Shown piece after piece: positions 23,283 to 36,200 of a stretch of 64,000 nucleotides of DNA (within the stretch, counting starts at the first letter, position 1; each line of letters opens with the position of its first letter). The notes beneath the pieces are model-generated. The model was not told where the DNA came from, ran no database searches, and saw only the letters and a list, made by a program, of their open reading frames with translations. The stretch is from Pisolithus tinctorius. Lineage: Eukaryota > Basidiomycota > Agaricomycetes > Boletales > Pisolithaceae. Location of the stretch: assembly GCA_024663395.1 (NCBI GenBank), contig JANFAH010000032.1, positions 248,001 through 312,000 on the forward strand, in the 5' to 3' direction. Both the position numbers and the translations under genes were made by a program.

Positions 23283-24183
23283 TGTCATATCCATGACTCT
23301 CGGACTCGGACTCAGCCCAGTCCGGACCCCTAGCCCCTAACTCCGGTCAACTCCAGTCCTAGTCCAGCCTAGAAAACCCAGTCCTGGCCCTAGATAACTC
23401 AACTCTGGCCTGCATAACTCAAGTCTGGTGTTTTACCCCTATCTCCAGTCCATTTCGGCCTCCCGGCCTTGTGCTGCTCCACCCCGGTCCTCCTAGGTCT
23501 ATGTCCAGGTCACCCGGACATAACTCTGGTCTGTTTCCCTTTGTTTGTACTATATTTAGTCTAGCCTGTTCATCAGACTTTGCTTACTGTACAATCCTGT
23601 GTCCGACCCCAGTTATGCTGGTCACCTGGACTTTGGCTATTAGCCTCTGCATAGCCACTGTGGCTATCCTCATCTTGCTAATCATCTCACTAATAGCTTA
23701 TTCACAAGTCCGGCTCTATGTTCATTATCCCAGACCGGCCTCCTGTATTTAACCCCTGTACATACTTCGTAGCACCCCAGTCAGAATATCAACTTAGTAT
23801 TACCCTCAACTCTGTACTACCCCTCGAGACTACTCTATAGCTAAGGCCGAGCCTTAAGCTATCCCCGACCCCTGTCCTGGACCTCTCCCTGGCTTGCATA
23901 AGGGTACAGCACGTAAGCTGAGACCAAGGGAGGTAGATCCAACCCCGGACCAGCTTCCCCTTGTGCGCACTCCAACACCAGTCGGTTTCCCATGCTACCG
24001 GCCTTGTTCCCGCGCTCCCGGTCTTAAGTCCGGTCCTCCGGACTTAGCCCCTAACCTCCGGCCTCAACTCCAGTCCAACCGGACTTGGCCCCTGTCTCTC
24101 GGCCTTGACTTTGGCCACTCGGACTCAGCCCCTGTCACCCGGTCTTGAAGCCCGGTCACCCAAGGGTAAACCTGTACTTCACA
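23283..24183 (+). repeat. 5' LTR of E1
   Basis: TGTCATATCC...CTTCACA, 901 bp. The interior starts with the primer-site region at 24184. Confidence 0.93.
23746..23789 (+). promoter_or_regulatory. E1 TATA-like box and inferred transcript start
   Basis: TATTTAA begins at 23746, and AGTCAGAATAT (23779-23789) follows 33 bases on. That segment is exactly complementary to 24186-24196 beyond the LTR, marking it as the probable RNA 5' end. It was not measured. Confidence 0.65.
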
Positions 24184-24185
24184 GT

Positions 24186-24196
24186 ATATTCTGACT
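24186..24196 (+). other. E1 candidate self-priming site
   Basis: ATATTCTGACT pairs over all 11 bases with 23779-23789, the length described for Tf1 self-priming. E0 carries the same site next to its 5' LTR (GAGTCAGAATATA on the plus strand, near 37067-37080). Confidence 0.65.
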
Positions 24197-24316
24197 CACA
24201 CTTGTGCAAGTCACTTCATCATGTCTAGGTCCTGCTCTAGAGCCCCTACCCATGACCTTGCCTGTTGGGACTCATCAGAATACCTCTCATCTGACTCCAG
24301 AGCCCAACCCGGAGAT

Positions 24317-24332
24317 CTCTGCTAAAGCAGAG
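24317..24332 (+). other. Leader hairpin of E1
   Basis: A perfect seven-base stem CTCTGCT / AGCAGAG with a two-base loop in the leader; it recurs in E0 near 36938-36955. The position would suit an RNA packaging or dimer signal, but that is inference. Confidence 0.4.
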
Positions 24333-24425
24333 AGGTAGCCGGTGACCCTTGGCACTCTGCACACCCCTGGGTTGCATTACCCCTGACACTACGTCCTTAG
24401 TGGTCAAAACCTAATGCATCCATTC

Positions 24426-25369
24426 TGTCAAGTACGGGTTTACCCTCGGGTGACCAGGCTTCAGGACCGGGTGACAGGGGTTAAGTCCGAGTGGCCAGAG
24501 TCAAGGCTGGAAGACAGGGCTTAAGTCCGAGTGGCCAAAGTTGAGGCTGAGAGACAGGGGCCAAGTCCGGTTAGACCGGAGTTAAGGCCGGAGGTCAGGG
24601 GCTAAGTCCGGAGGACTGGACTTAAGGCCGGGAGCGCGGGAACAAGGCCGGGACCGTGGGAAACTGACCGGTGTTGGAGTGCGCACAGGGGGAAGCCGGT
24701 CCGGGGTTGGATCTACCTCCCTTGGTCTCAGCTTATGTGCTGTACCCTTATGCAAGCCGGGGAGAGGTCTGGGACAGGGGTCGGGGATAGCTTAAGGCTT
24801 GGCCTTAGCTGTAGAGTAGTTTCGAGGGGTAATACGGAGTTGAGGGTAATACTAAGTTGATATTCTGACTGAGGGTGCTACGAAGTATGTACAGGGGTTA
24901 AATACATGAGGCCGGTCCGGAGTAAAGAACATAGAGCCAGACTTGTTAATAAGCTATTAGCAAGAAGATTAGCAAGAGAGTGGATAGCCATAGTGGCTGT
25001 GCCGAGGCTAATAGCCAAAGTCCGGGTGACCGGCATACCGGGGTCAGACACAGGATTTGTACAGTAAGCAAAAGTCAGACGAACGGGCTAGACTAAATAT
25101 AGTACAAACAAAGGGAAACAGACCGGAGTTATGTCCGGGTCACCCGGACATAGACCTAGGAGGACTGGGGTGGAGCAGCGCAAGGCCGGGAGGCCGAAAC
25201 AGACCGGAGATAGGGGTAAAACACCGGACTTGAGTTATGCAGGCCGGAGTTGAGTTATCTAGGGCCGGGATTGGGTTGTCTAGGCTGGACCAGGACCGGA
25301 GTTGACCGGAGTTAGGGGCTAGGGGTCCGGACTGGGCTGAGTCCGAGTCCGGGAGTCATGGATATGACA
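24426..25369 (-). repeat. Solo LTR (E family) inside E1, TSD CATTC
   Basis: 944 bp, flanked by CATTC (24421-24425 and 25370-25374). It is in the minus orientation relative to E1. Confidence 0.93.
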
Positions 25370-28300
25370 CATTCCCTCACTCCTGCCCTGCCTGCCCCTC
25401 GTTTTCTCCTGACTCCGGACCGGCCATGTCAGCCCCTGAGTCGGACTCACCATCCGGACTCACCACCAACCCGGGTTCATGCCTGAACCCACTTCCAAGT
25501 CGGAGTTACTCTCCGGACTTGCCCCTGAGCCGGCCTCAACAACCGGACTCACTTCTGTTAGCTCCCCCGAGCTGTCTCTGACCTCTGGCTGGTCACCCCA
25601 GTCTTCACCACAGTCCTTACCTCAGTCATCCCAGCACTCTGTCCCAGTGGTCTCTAGGTCCAGTTCTACTGTTCTGGATACTGGGATCTCATCACTCATT
25701 TGACCTCCTGACTCCCTGATATTGGTCTCTGGACCTCAGTGCACCTCTGGTGCAGCCCCCAGGCCTGGACTTGGCCAGTCCTGCTCCTCAACACCTTCCC
25801 TGTTCCCCATCGGCACTCGGCTTCAGTGGTTTTTGGGTCCAGTCTCCATCCTCAGCCTTTGCTACACTGGCCTTGGAGCCATGGACCCCCTTTCCGGTCT
25901 CCAAAACTGTCTGTTACCAGCCTGTCCAGCCCTGGTTCACTTGTCCACACTCACCCGGACTTGTCTGAAGCCGCTTTGCCACTTCTCTCGGCCTCTTGCC
26001 CTTCATTACTGGCCATTCCGGCCTCAGTCTGACTCAGCCACCTCACCCGGACTTGTCTAGACCTGTTACTAGGTCTTAGACCGGTCCTGGTTTTCCTCGG
26101 ACTCTCCTATTCCTCTCAGACCCCTCCTATGCCTTGTCCCGGTCCTGCACTGGTCACCTCAGCCTCAGGGTGGTGCTTGTCCTTTGGACTTACACCGGGC
26201 CTCGGCTCTGGTGGTCTTAGCTAGTGCACGACACCTCTGATTTTCGGTCTAGGACCAGTCTGCCAGCCCCCTGGGCCTTAGCCCGGTCCCTGACCTCTCT
26301 GCCAGCCTCACTTTTCACTTAGAGGCACCCCCTGGGCATGCTAGCCCTTTGGACTTGCTCCTGACCCCCGATTTTCGGTCTAGGACCGGTCTGCTGGTCC
26401 TCCGGCCCCTATCCCGGTCCCTGACCTCGTTTCCGGTCCTTTCCCTGTCCTCTGTCCACCCTGGGATCCTAACTGGGTTAACAAGTTGGTAACTTTGTCC
26501 TCCGGAAGCCAAAACCGGTAGTCTCGGTTGAGACAAAACAATTAGAGTCTACCCCAGGATCCTAACTGGGTCAACAAGTTGGTACTCTGGTACACCAGAA
26601 GCCAAACTGGTGGTCTTGGTAGAGACAAATCAATTAGTGCATCACTCCAGTCCCTTAGCAGTCCTCCTGGCTTGTCCTGCCAGACCCACAGCTTCACCAG
26701 GCTTTACAGCCCAGACTTGCAGGCTCCGGTCCCCTTGTGGCCCTGGTTCGTCCTGCCAAACCCTGCTGGACCCCCAACTTCCCTCGGACTCACCTGGCTG
26801 TTCAGCCCTGGACCGGACTTGCTAACTCCGGTCCCCCTATTTGTGTCCGCTTTTTCCACCTCTGGACTCCTTTATGACCGGTCTCCTGAGTTCCGGTCTT
26901 CCCTCCTGCACTAGGCCTTGTCAGCCCTTGTCCAGCCTGTTATCTCCGGACTTCCGTAGAGCCCCTGACCGGTCTTACTCACTCCGGACTCATTCCTTTT
27001 GGCCGGTCTCCTGTCTCCGGCCTCCCTCGGCCTCTGATACCCCTTGGGTAGCTCTATGCTACTCCCTCTGTCACTCGTTTGGCCTTTGGGCCTCTCCCTC
27101 CTCCCGGAACTACCCCTGTCCTCTACCCCAGTGCTATGGTCTTGACCTAGCACCTCTTTCCGGTCCTTGGTGGACCCGGCCTTGGTTCTCTCTCGGTCTC
27201 CGACCCCTGTTTTAACTGGCCTTGTCAACTCGTTAGGAACTGAAGTATCTTGGTTGTAGGGAACCAACTAGCCCACTCAATAGGCACCCGTTGGTGGCCG
27301 AGTGTAGTGCAGTCACCTATCCCTGCCTAATACTAAAGTTTGCTAACCCCCCTGACGTCAACCCTGCCTTGGAGCATGAATTTGCTTGCAAGACACCCCG
27401 GGCTTCGGCCCATCTGACAAACCCCCGACTCTGCTGGTCTGTTTCCCAGCTCACCCACTCGCCCTGGAACTTGTATGTTCGCGAGGCCCCTTCAGGTACC
27501 AGCTGACCCCTCACCTTCCCCTAACCAACCATTGCCACTGTCACCCCACCATTGACTCTGGAACTCTGGTCCTACCCACTCTCCCGACTCCGGTCTTACT
27601 GGTTGTCTTTTGGCCTGCCGGTCTTCACCGGCCTTCTGGTTTCCTCTCGGGCTCTGGTTCCGGCCTTCATACCCTTACCTTTGACTCTGACACTCCTTAC
27701 TATCCCTGTACCAGTCCAGCCTGCTCTGCCGGCCTTGTATCTCTGGTTTCAAAGCTTTTCCGGCCTTGAAAAAGCTTCCCGAAACCGGTCTTGACACCTG
27801 TTAAGCCGGTCTCGGCATTCTCAGTACTCGGACTTGCAACTCCGGTGGTAGTACTGCTACTACCTGTCCAGTACTCCTCTCGGTGGTCCTAGCCCACACC
27901 TTGTACCCCTGTAGACTTGGGAAGTCTACCCTAAGAGGGGGATAAGGGACCTTGCTAGTGACCTACTCTCTCCCAAACTCCTGTCTGCTACCTCTCCGGT
28001 GCCCTCAGCACAACCCTGCTCGGTCCCTGCACACCGGTTCCCAGTTCCTTGGCCCGGTCCTTGCATACTGAAGCACTCCCAAACCACCTGCCCTGGGTTG
28101 CTCCCAGCCCCTGACATTTGTGTTGGTACTCCAGTCTCACTGTCTCAATGGTCCTCAGCCTCAGTGGTCATGTGTTCACTGGTCTCACCAGTCTTGGCCT
28201 CCTATTGGCAGCCTTTCAGCTGGACGACCCCTAGGCCTCACCCGGTCTCCAGACCCCCTGAACCGGTCCTCCAGTGACTTTTGGCCCTCAGGCTTCTTGC

Positions 28301-29901
28301 CACTGGAAAACCCACCTCCAACCAACTCCAGACACCCCTAAACCAGACTCAACACCTGGACTCACCTCCTGTTGACATCCCTAGGCCTTCATTGAACTGG
28401 TCTTATGACCTGCTGGTCCCCAGTTCATGCCTAGATATGCCAGGTCCTCTGGTCCTTGTCCAGACCAAACTCTAGCTGTTGTAGACAGCCCCTAGTCCCT
28501 CGCTGACCTCCAGAAGCCCATCTGGCCTGTTTCCAAGGTGCTCAGCACTTGGCCTTGCCACTTCCGGCCTCGGGGTTACACCTTGCTACCCCTGGTTACC
28601 CCGGTCTCAGTGTTAGCCTGTCAGCCTACACTGTTTTGGCCTCCCATTATCAGCCTGCTAGCTGGATAGCACCTCAGATCATCTCCAACTACCCCAAACC
28701 CCTCTGACACCTGCAGACCAGCCTCCAGTCAGCCACTCCGGCCCAACCCAGCTCCAGACCGGTCTCCCTTTGGATTTCCGGCCTTACAGCCCCATCCAGG
28801 TCGAGACTGGTCTCCCATAGCCTTTCTAGCCCTTTTAGCCCTTACTGGCTCCTGACTGGTCCCCACCCGGCTTTTCTAAGTCCCCCTGACCATTAGACCG
28901 GTCTCCAGTTGCCCCTTCCAGTCCTCTCTGGCCCTCAGACCGGTTCCCGGCCTTCCAGGCTTCCTGTTCCCTTGACCGGTCTTCGGTCTTGCTGTTTTTG
29001 CCAGACCACTTGCTTTAGCATGACAGGCTTCAGCCGCTCCTGGCCTCGGTCTCCAGCTTTGGCCACCACTGGCCTGAGCCACCCTCGGTCTCAGCCTTCG
29101 GCTTTGACCCCTGTCTCTGGCTTCGGTTTCCTGTTCCCTTGTTATATGTTTTCTTGGTTTTCTGTTATCCATTTTCTTTTTCTGTAGATACACACTTTCA
29201 GACCCCATGACCCCCTGGAGCAGACCTTGGACCTAAACCCGGCCTTCTCAGCACTTCTCATGACCCTCCGTATCCCTGCAGTGCAGTCCCAGTCCAACTG
29301 GTGCATTCCTAGACCGGTTTTCCCGGCCTTTGTGTCTTTCCGGTGTCACTCAGCAGCACACTGGTACACCCCTGGACTGTCTTTTGGTCATCTCTGGACC
29401 TCTCTGGACCCTCTCGGCCTCTGGCTTTCCCTGACCTGGCTCGGAAGCACACCCCTAGACCTTACCTGGTTATTCCCAGCCTTTGGTTTGCCTTAACCCA
29501 GCTCCAAAGTGCAACTCCGGCCCTCTGAGACATCGGCCTCAGCTTTCGCTATCTCTGGAAACCCCTGTCCAGCCGGTCTAGTCACTCCCAGACTTGGCTT
29601 TGCCCTGTCCCGGCCTGTGGAACCATCTGGCGGCCTCCTAGACCGGTCTCCGACCCTCCTTGTTGTTGCTTCTCCGGTCTCGGGTTCCCAGAACAGTCCT
29701 CGGACTTGACCCTTGCCCACAAACCCAGCTTGTCCCATTCCGGTCTGAACTACTGGACCTCTGGTCATCGCTGGCCTGTCTCCCAGCCCTTGGGCTCACC
29801 CTTGGCACTGTGTGTGCACTCGGACTCACTCCTAGTCATGGGACCTCACTGCATAACCCTCTGAGCATATTTCCCTATGGACCCTCAAGGGTTCGGTTCC
29901 T
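25370..29901 (+). other. CCGG-rich non-coding interior of E1
   Basis: About 4.5 kb made of degenerate short words around CCGGTCT, CCGGACTT and CTCCGG, with many near-repeats. I see no protein-family motif on either strand. The inverse copy is 33257-37081 in E0. Short open frames here have skewed Pro/Ser/Leu/Cys composition from the repeat words and are left out. Confidence 0.7.
26463..26642 (+). repeat. Tandem duplication of about 93 bp
   Basis: Two units share GGATCCTAACTGGGT, AACAAGTTGGTA and GAGACAAA landmarks, spaced about 93 bases apart. The same pair exists in E0 near 35640-35800 on the other strand, so the duplication predates both copies. Confidence 0.8.
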
Positions 29902-29914
29902 AAGAGGGGGATAC
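29902..29914 (+). other. Polypurine tract of E1
   Basis: AAGAGGGGGATAC abuts the 3' LTR at 29915. Confidence 0.85.
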
Positions 29915-30815
29915 TGTCATATCCATGACTCTCGGACTCGGACTCAGCCCAGTCTGGACCCCTAGCCCCTAACTCCGGTCAACTCCAGTCCTAGTCCAGC
30001 CTAGAAAACCCAGTCCTGGCCCTAGATAACTCAACTCTGGCCTGCATAACTCAAGTCCGGTGTTTTACCCCTATCTCCGGTCCGTTTCGGCCTCCCAGCC
30101 TTGCGCTGCTCCACCCCGGTCCTCCTAGGTCTATGTCCGGGTCACCCAGACATAACTCCGGTCTGTTTCCCTTTGTTTGTACTATATTTAGTCTAGCCCA
30201 TTCATCAGACTTTGCTTACTGTACAATCCTGTGTCCAACCCCGGTTATGCTGGTCACCCGGACTTTGGCTATTAGCCTCTGCATAGCCACTGTGGCTATC
30301 CTTGTCTTGCTAATCATCTCACTAATAGCTTATTCACAAGTCCGGCTCTATGTTCATTATCCCGGACCAGCCTCCTGTATTTAACCCCTGTACATACTTC
30401 GTAGCACCCCAGTCAGAATATCAACTTAGTATTACCCTCAACTCTGTACTACCCCTCGAGACTACTCTATAGCTAAGGCCGAGCCTTAAGCTATCCCCGA
30501 CCCCTGTCCCGGACCTCTCCCCAGCTTGCATAAGGGTACAGCACATAAGCTGAGACCAAGGGAGGTAGATCCAACCCCGGACCGGCTTCCCCTTGTACGC
30601 ACTCCAACACCGGTCGGTTTCCCACGCTACCGGCCTTGTTCCCACGCTCCCGGTCTTAAGTCCGGTCCTCCGGACTTAGCCCCTAACCTCTGGCCTCAAC
30701 TCCGGTCCAACTGGACTTGGCCCCTGTCTCTCGGCCTTGACTTTGGCCACTCGGACTCAGCCCCTGTCACCCGGTCTTGAAGCCCAGTCACCTGAGGGTA
30801 AACCCATACTTCACA
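29915..30815 (+). repeat. 3' LTR of E1
   Basis: 901 bp, TGTCATATCC...CTTCACA, followed by the target duplication GTGTG. Confidence 0.93.
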
Positions 30816-30921
30816 GTGTGCTTCAGGGCCAGGTCAGGGAAAGCTGGAGACCAAAGATGTGCAGGGGACCAGTAACGTCCAACTAATGTACCAGGAGTGT
30901 GCCACTAGGGCCAGAGGTGTG

Positions 30922-31824
30922 TGTGAAGTACGGGTTTACCCTCGGAGTGACCAGGCTTCAAGACCGGGTGACAGGGGTTAAGTCCAAGTGGCCAAAGTCA
31001 AGGCCGAGAGACAGGGGCCAAGTCCGGTTGGACCAGAGTTGAGGCCAGAGGTTAGGGGCTAAGTCCGGAGGACCGGACTTAAGGCCGGGAGTGCGGGAAC
31101 AAGACTGGTAGCATGGGAAACCGACCGGTGTTGGAGTGCACACAGGGGGAAGCCGGTCCAGGGTTGGATCTACCTCCCTTGGTCTCAGCTTATGTGCTGT
31201 ACCCTTATGCAAGCCGGGGAGAGGTCCGGGACAGGGGCTGGGGATAGCTTAAGGCTTGGCCTTAGCTATAGGGTAGTCTCGGGGTGTAGTACGGAGTTGA
31301 GGGTAATACTAAGTTGATATTCTGACTGAGGGTGCTACGAAGTATGTACAGGGGTTAAATACATGAGGCCGGTCTGGGATAATGAACATAGAGCCGGACT
31401 TGTGAATAAGCTATTAGTGAGATGATTAGCAAGATGAGGATAGCCACAGTGGCTATGCAGAGGCTAATAGCCAAAGTCCAGGTGACCGGCACAACCGGGG
31501 TTGGACACAGGATTGTACAGTAAGCAAAGTCTGATGAACGGGCTAGACTAAATATAGTACAAACAAAGGGAAACAGACCGGAGTTATGTCCGGGTGACCC
31601 GGACATAGACCTGGGAGGACCGGGGTGGAGCAGCACAAGGCCGGGAGGCCGAAATGGACCGGAGATAGGGGTAAAACACCGGACTTGAGTTATGCAAGCC
31701 GGAGTTGAGTTATCTAGGGCCGGGATTGGGTTTTCTAGGCTGGACTAGGACCGGACTTGACCGGAGATAGGGGCTAGGGGTCCGGACTGGGCTGAGTCTG
31801 AGTCCAGGAGTCATGGATATGACA
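30922..31824 (-). repeat. Solo LTR (E family) in E0, TSD GTGTG
   Basis: 903 bp, flanked by GTGTG (30917-30921 and 31825-31829). The duplication has the same sequence as that of E1, which lies just 100 bases away in a locally repeated part of E0. Confidence 0.92.
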
Positions 31825-32325
31825 GTGTGCTTCAAAGCTGGTTCAGGGCAACATGGAGACCGAGAGGGTCTAGAGAGGTCCGGAGATGACCAAAAGATGG
31901 TCCAGGGGTGTACCAGGTGCTGCTGAGTGACAACGGAATGACACAAAGGCTAGGTGGGTGCCAGGAAGGCCGGAAAACCGGTCTAGGAATGCACCAGTCA
32001 GACCGGGACTGCACTGCAGGGACACAGAGGGTCACGAGAAGTGCTGAGAAGGCTGGGCTGGGTCCAAGGTCTGCTCCAGGGGGTCATAGGGTCTGAAAGT
32101 GTGTATCTACAGAAAAGGATAACAGATAACAGAGAAACTGAGAAAACATATAACAAGGAAACAGGAGACCAGAGCTAGAGACAGGGGTCAAAGCCAAAGG
32201 CTGAGACTGAGGGTGGCTCAGGCTGGGGGTTGCAAAAGCTGGAGACCAAGACCAGGAGTGGCTGAAGCCTGTTGTGCTAAAGTGAGTGGTCTGGCGAAAA
32301 CAGCAAGACTGAAGACCGGTCAAGG

Positions 32326-33251
32326 TGTCATATCCATGACTCTCGGACTCGGACTCAGCCCAGTCTGGACCCCTAGCCCCTAACTCCGGTCAACTCCGGC
32401 CCTAGTCCAGCCTAGAGAACCTAACTCCGGCCTAGAGAACTCAACTCCAGCCCTAGGAAACCCAACTCCAGTCTAAACAACTCAAGTCCGGTGTTTTACC
32501 CCTATCTCCGGTCCATTTCGGCCTCCTGGCCTTGCGCTGCTCCACCCCGGTCCTCCCAGGTCTATGTCCAGGTCACCCGGACATAACTCCGGTCTGTTTC
32601 CCTTTGTTTGTACTATATTTAGTCTAGCCCGTTCATCTGACTTTTGCTTACTGTACAATCCTGTGTCCAACCCCGGTTATGCCGGTCACCCAGACTTTAG
32701 CTATTAGTCTCTGCACAGCCTCTGTGGCTATCCACTCTCTTGCTAATCTTCTTGCTAATAGCTTATTAACAAGTCCGGCTTCATGTTCTTTACTCCAGAC
32801 CGGCCTCATGTATTTAACCCCTGTACATACTTCGTAGCACCCCCAGTCAGAATATCAATTAAGTATTACCCTCAACTCCTGTACTACACCCCGAGTCTAC
32901 TCTATAGCTAAGGCTGAGCCTTAAGCTATCCCCGACCCCTGTCCCGGACCTCTCCCCGGCTTGCATAAGGGTACAGCACATAAGCTGAGACCAAGGGAGG
33001 TAGATCCAACCCCGGACTGGCTTCCCCCTGTGCGCACTCCAAGACCGGTCGGTTTCCCACGCTACCGGCCTTGTTCCCGCGCTCCCGGCCTTAAGTCCAG
33101 TCCTCCGGACTTAGCCCCTAACCTCCGGCCTCAACTCCGGTCCAACCGGACTTGGCCCCTGTCTCTCGGCCTTGACTTTGGCCACTCGGACTTAACCCCT
33201 GTCACCCGGTCTTGAAGCCCGGTCACTCCGAGGGTAAACCCATACTTGACA
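32326..33251 (+). repeat. Solo LTR (E family) in E0, TSD CAAGG
   Basis: 926 bp, flanked by CAAGG (32321-32325 and 33252-33256). Confidence 0.93.
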
Positions 33252-33256
33252 CAAGG

Positions 33257-36200
33257 GAACAAAAGGCCTGGAAGGCCAGGAACCGGTCTGAGGGTCGGAG
33301 AGGGCTTGAACAGACAGGTGGGGACCAGTCTGGAGCCAGAGAAGACCGGAGGCCATCAGGAGACCAGTCTGGTGGTCAGGACAGGCCAGAAAGGCTAGTC
33401 GGAGACTGGTTTGGACCTGGGAAGGGCTGCAAGGCTGGAAATGTCAAAGGGAGACTGGTCTGGGGTTGGGCAGGGCCGGAGTGGCTGGCTGGAGGCTGGT
33501 CTGAAGGTGTCGGAGGGGTTTGGGGTGGCTAGAGGTGACCTGAGGTGCCATCTAGCTGGTGGGCTGACAACCAGAGGCCAAAACAGTATAGGCTGGTGGG
33601 CTAACACTGAGACTGGGGTAACCAGGGGTAGTAGGATGGAAACCTGAGGCCAGGTGCCGAGCACCTTGGAATGGGCTAGACGAGCCTCTGGAGGTCAGCA
33701 AGGCACTAGGGGCTGTCTAGGACAGCTAGAGTTTGGTTTGGACAAGGACTGGAAGACCTGACATAGTTAGGCATGAACTGGGGACCAGTGGGTCATGAGA
33801 CCGGTTCAATGAAGGCCTAGGGATGTCAGCAGGAGATGAGTCTGGGTGTTGAGTCTGGTTTAGGGGTGTCTGGAGTTGGTTGGAGGTGGGTTTTCCAGTG
33901 GTGAGAAGCCCAAAGGTCAAAAGGGCCATTGGGGGACCAGTTCAGGGGGTCTGGAGACCAGGTGAGGCTTAGGGGTTGTCCAGCTGAAAGGCTGCCAACA
34001 GGAGGCTGAGACTGGTGAGACCAGTGAACATGCAATCACCAAGGCTGAGGACCACTGAGACAGTGAGACCAGAGCACCAACACAAACATCAGGGGCTGGG
34101 AGCAACCTGGGGCAGGTGGTTCAGGAGTGTTTCAGTATGCAAGGACTGGGCCAAGGAACTGGGAACCAGTGTGCAGGGACCGAGTGGGGTTGTGCTGAGG
34201 GCACTGGAGAGGTAGTGGACAGGGGTTTGGCAGAGAGTAGGTCACTAGCGAGGTCCCTTATCCCCCTCTTAGGGTAGACTTCCCAAGTCTACAGGGGTAC
34301 AAGGTGTGGGCCAGGACCCATGAGAGGAGTACTGGATGGGTAGTAGGAGTACTACCACCAGAGTTGTGAGTCCAAGTACCGAAAGTGTGGAGACTGGCTT
34401 AACAGGCATCAAGGCCGGTTCCAGGAAGCTTTTTACAAGGCCGGAAAAGCTTTAAAACCGGAGATACAAAGCCAGCAGGGCAGGCCAGGCAGGTATAGGG
34501 GTAGTAAGGAGTGTTGGAGTCAAGAGTAGGGGTATGAAGGTTGGAACCAGAGCCCAAGAGGAAACAAGAAGGCCGGTGAAGGCCGGCAGGCCAAAGGCAA
34601 CTGGTAAAACCAGAGTCAGGAGAATGGGTAGGACTGGAGTTCTGGAGTTGATGGTGGGGTGACAGTGGCAATGGTTAGGGGGAAGGTGAGGGGTCAGCTA
34701 GTACCCAAAGGGGCCTTGCAAACATACAAGTTCCAGGGTGAGTGGGTGAGCTGGGAAACAGACTGGCAGAGTCAGGGGTTTGTCAGATGGGCTGAGGCCC
34801 AGGGTTGTCTTGCAAGCAAATTCATGCTCCAAGGTGGGGTTGATGTCAGGGGGGTTAGCAAACTTTAGCATTAGGTGGGGATAGGTGACTGCACTACACT
34901 TGGCCACCAATGGGTGCCTATTGAGTGGGCTAGTCGGTTCCCTACAACCTAGATACTTCAGTTCCTAATAAGTTGACAAGGCCAGTTAAACAGGGGTTCA
35001 GAGACCGAGAGAGAACCAAGGCCGGGTCCACCAAGGACTGGAAAGAGGTGCTAGGTCAAGACCATAGCACCAGGGTAGAGGACAGGGGTAGTTCTGGGAG
35101 GAGGGAGAGGGCTGAAGGCCAAATGAGTGACAGGGGAGTAGCATAGAGCTACCCAAAGGGTATCAGAGGCTGAGGGAGGCTGGAGATGGGAGACCAGCCA
35201 AAAGGAATGAGTCTGGAGTGAGCAAGACCAGTCAGGGGCCATGAGGAGGCCTGGAGACGAACACCAGAAAAGAGAAAGAAAGCCGGAGTCAGCAAGACCG
35301 GTCAGGGGCTCTAAGGAAGTCCGGAGATAACAGGCCGGACAGAGGGTGACAAGGCCTAGTGAGGGAGGGAAGACCAGAACTCAGGAGACTGGTCATAAAG
35401 GAGTCTGGAGGTGGAAAAAGCGGACACAAATAGGGGGACTGGAGTTAGCAAGTCTGGTCCAGGACTGAACAGCCAGGTGAGTCCGAGGGAAGTTGGGGGT
35501 CCGGCAGGGTTTGGCAGGACGAGCCAGGGCCACAAGGGGACCAGAGCTGGCAAGTCTGGGCTGTAAAGCCTGGTGAAGCCATGGGTCTGGCAGGACAAGC
35601 CAGGAGGCCTGCTAAGGGGACCGGAGTGTGGCACTAATTGGTTTGTCTCTACCAAGACCACCAGTTTTGGCTTCTGGTGTACCAGAGTACCAACTTGTTG
35701 ACCCAGTTAGGATCCTGGGGTAGACTCTAATTGTTTTGTCTCAACTGAGACCACTGGTTTTGGCTTCCAGAGTACAGAGCTACCAACTTGTTAACCTGGT
35801 AAGGATCCCGGGATAGGGGCCAGAGAACTGGCAGACTGGTCCTAGACCAAAAATCAGGGGCCAGGAGCAAGTCTAAAGGGCTGGCATGCCCAGGGGTGCC
35901 TCCAAGTGAAAAGTGAGGCCAGAAAAGAGGTCAGGGACCGGGCTAAGGGCCAGAGGGCTGGCAGACCGGTCCTAGACCAAAGTGGAGGTGTCAAACACCA
36001 GCCAAGACCACCAGAGCCAAGGTCTGGGGCAAGTCCAAAGGACAAGTACCATCCTGAGGCTGAGGAGACCAGTGTAGGACCAGGACAAGGGACAGGAGAC
36101 CCGGGATGGGTCTGCGAGGGACAGGAGAGTCCGAGGAAATCCAGGACCAGTCTAAGACCTAGTAACAGGCCTAGAGAGGTCTGGGTGGGGAGGATAACCG

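Larger units (their letters stand above)
23283..30815 (+). mobile_element. Element E1: complete non-autonomous LTR retrotransposon
   Basis: A 7.5-kb element with two 901-bp LTRs (23283-24183 and 29915-30815) and the 5-bp duplication GTGTG (23278-23282 and 30816-30820). It has a primer site, a leader hairpin, a polypurine tract, and a solo LTR of its own family inside (24426-25369). The interior is 4.8 kb without that insertion and shows no Gag, protease, reverse transcriptase or integrase motif on either strand. Open frames there are short, Pro/Ser/Leu-rich and unrelated between E0 and E1. The LTR pair differs by CpG-type transitions in the parts compared. It is inserted inside E0. Confidence 0.92.

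Noticed and set aside
23471..23752. 93-codon frame with hydrophobic segment in E-family LTRs
   Set aside because: It recurs in most E LTRs because the LTR recurs. It lies just upstream of the TATA box, and in-frame differences are not obviously constrained.
25479..29496. Pro/Ser/Leu-rich open frames in E1
   Set aside because: Composition follows the repeated CCGG words. The frames are not kept in E0 and several overlap on different frames, so they are chance frames.
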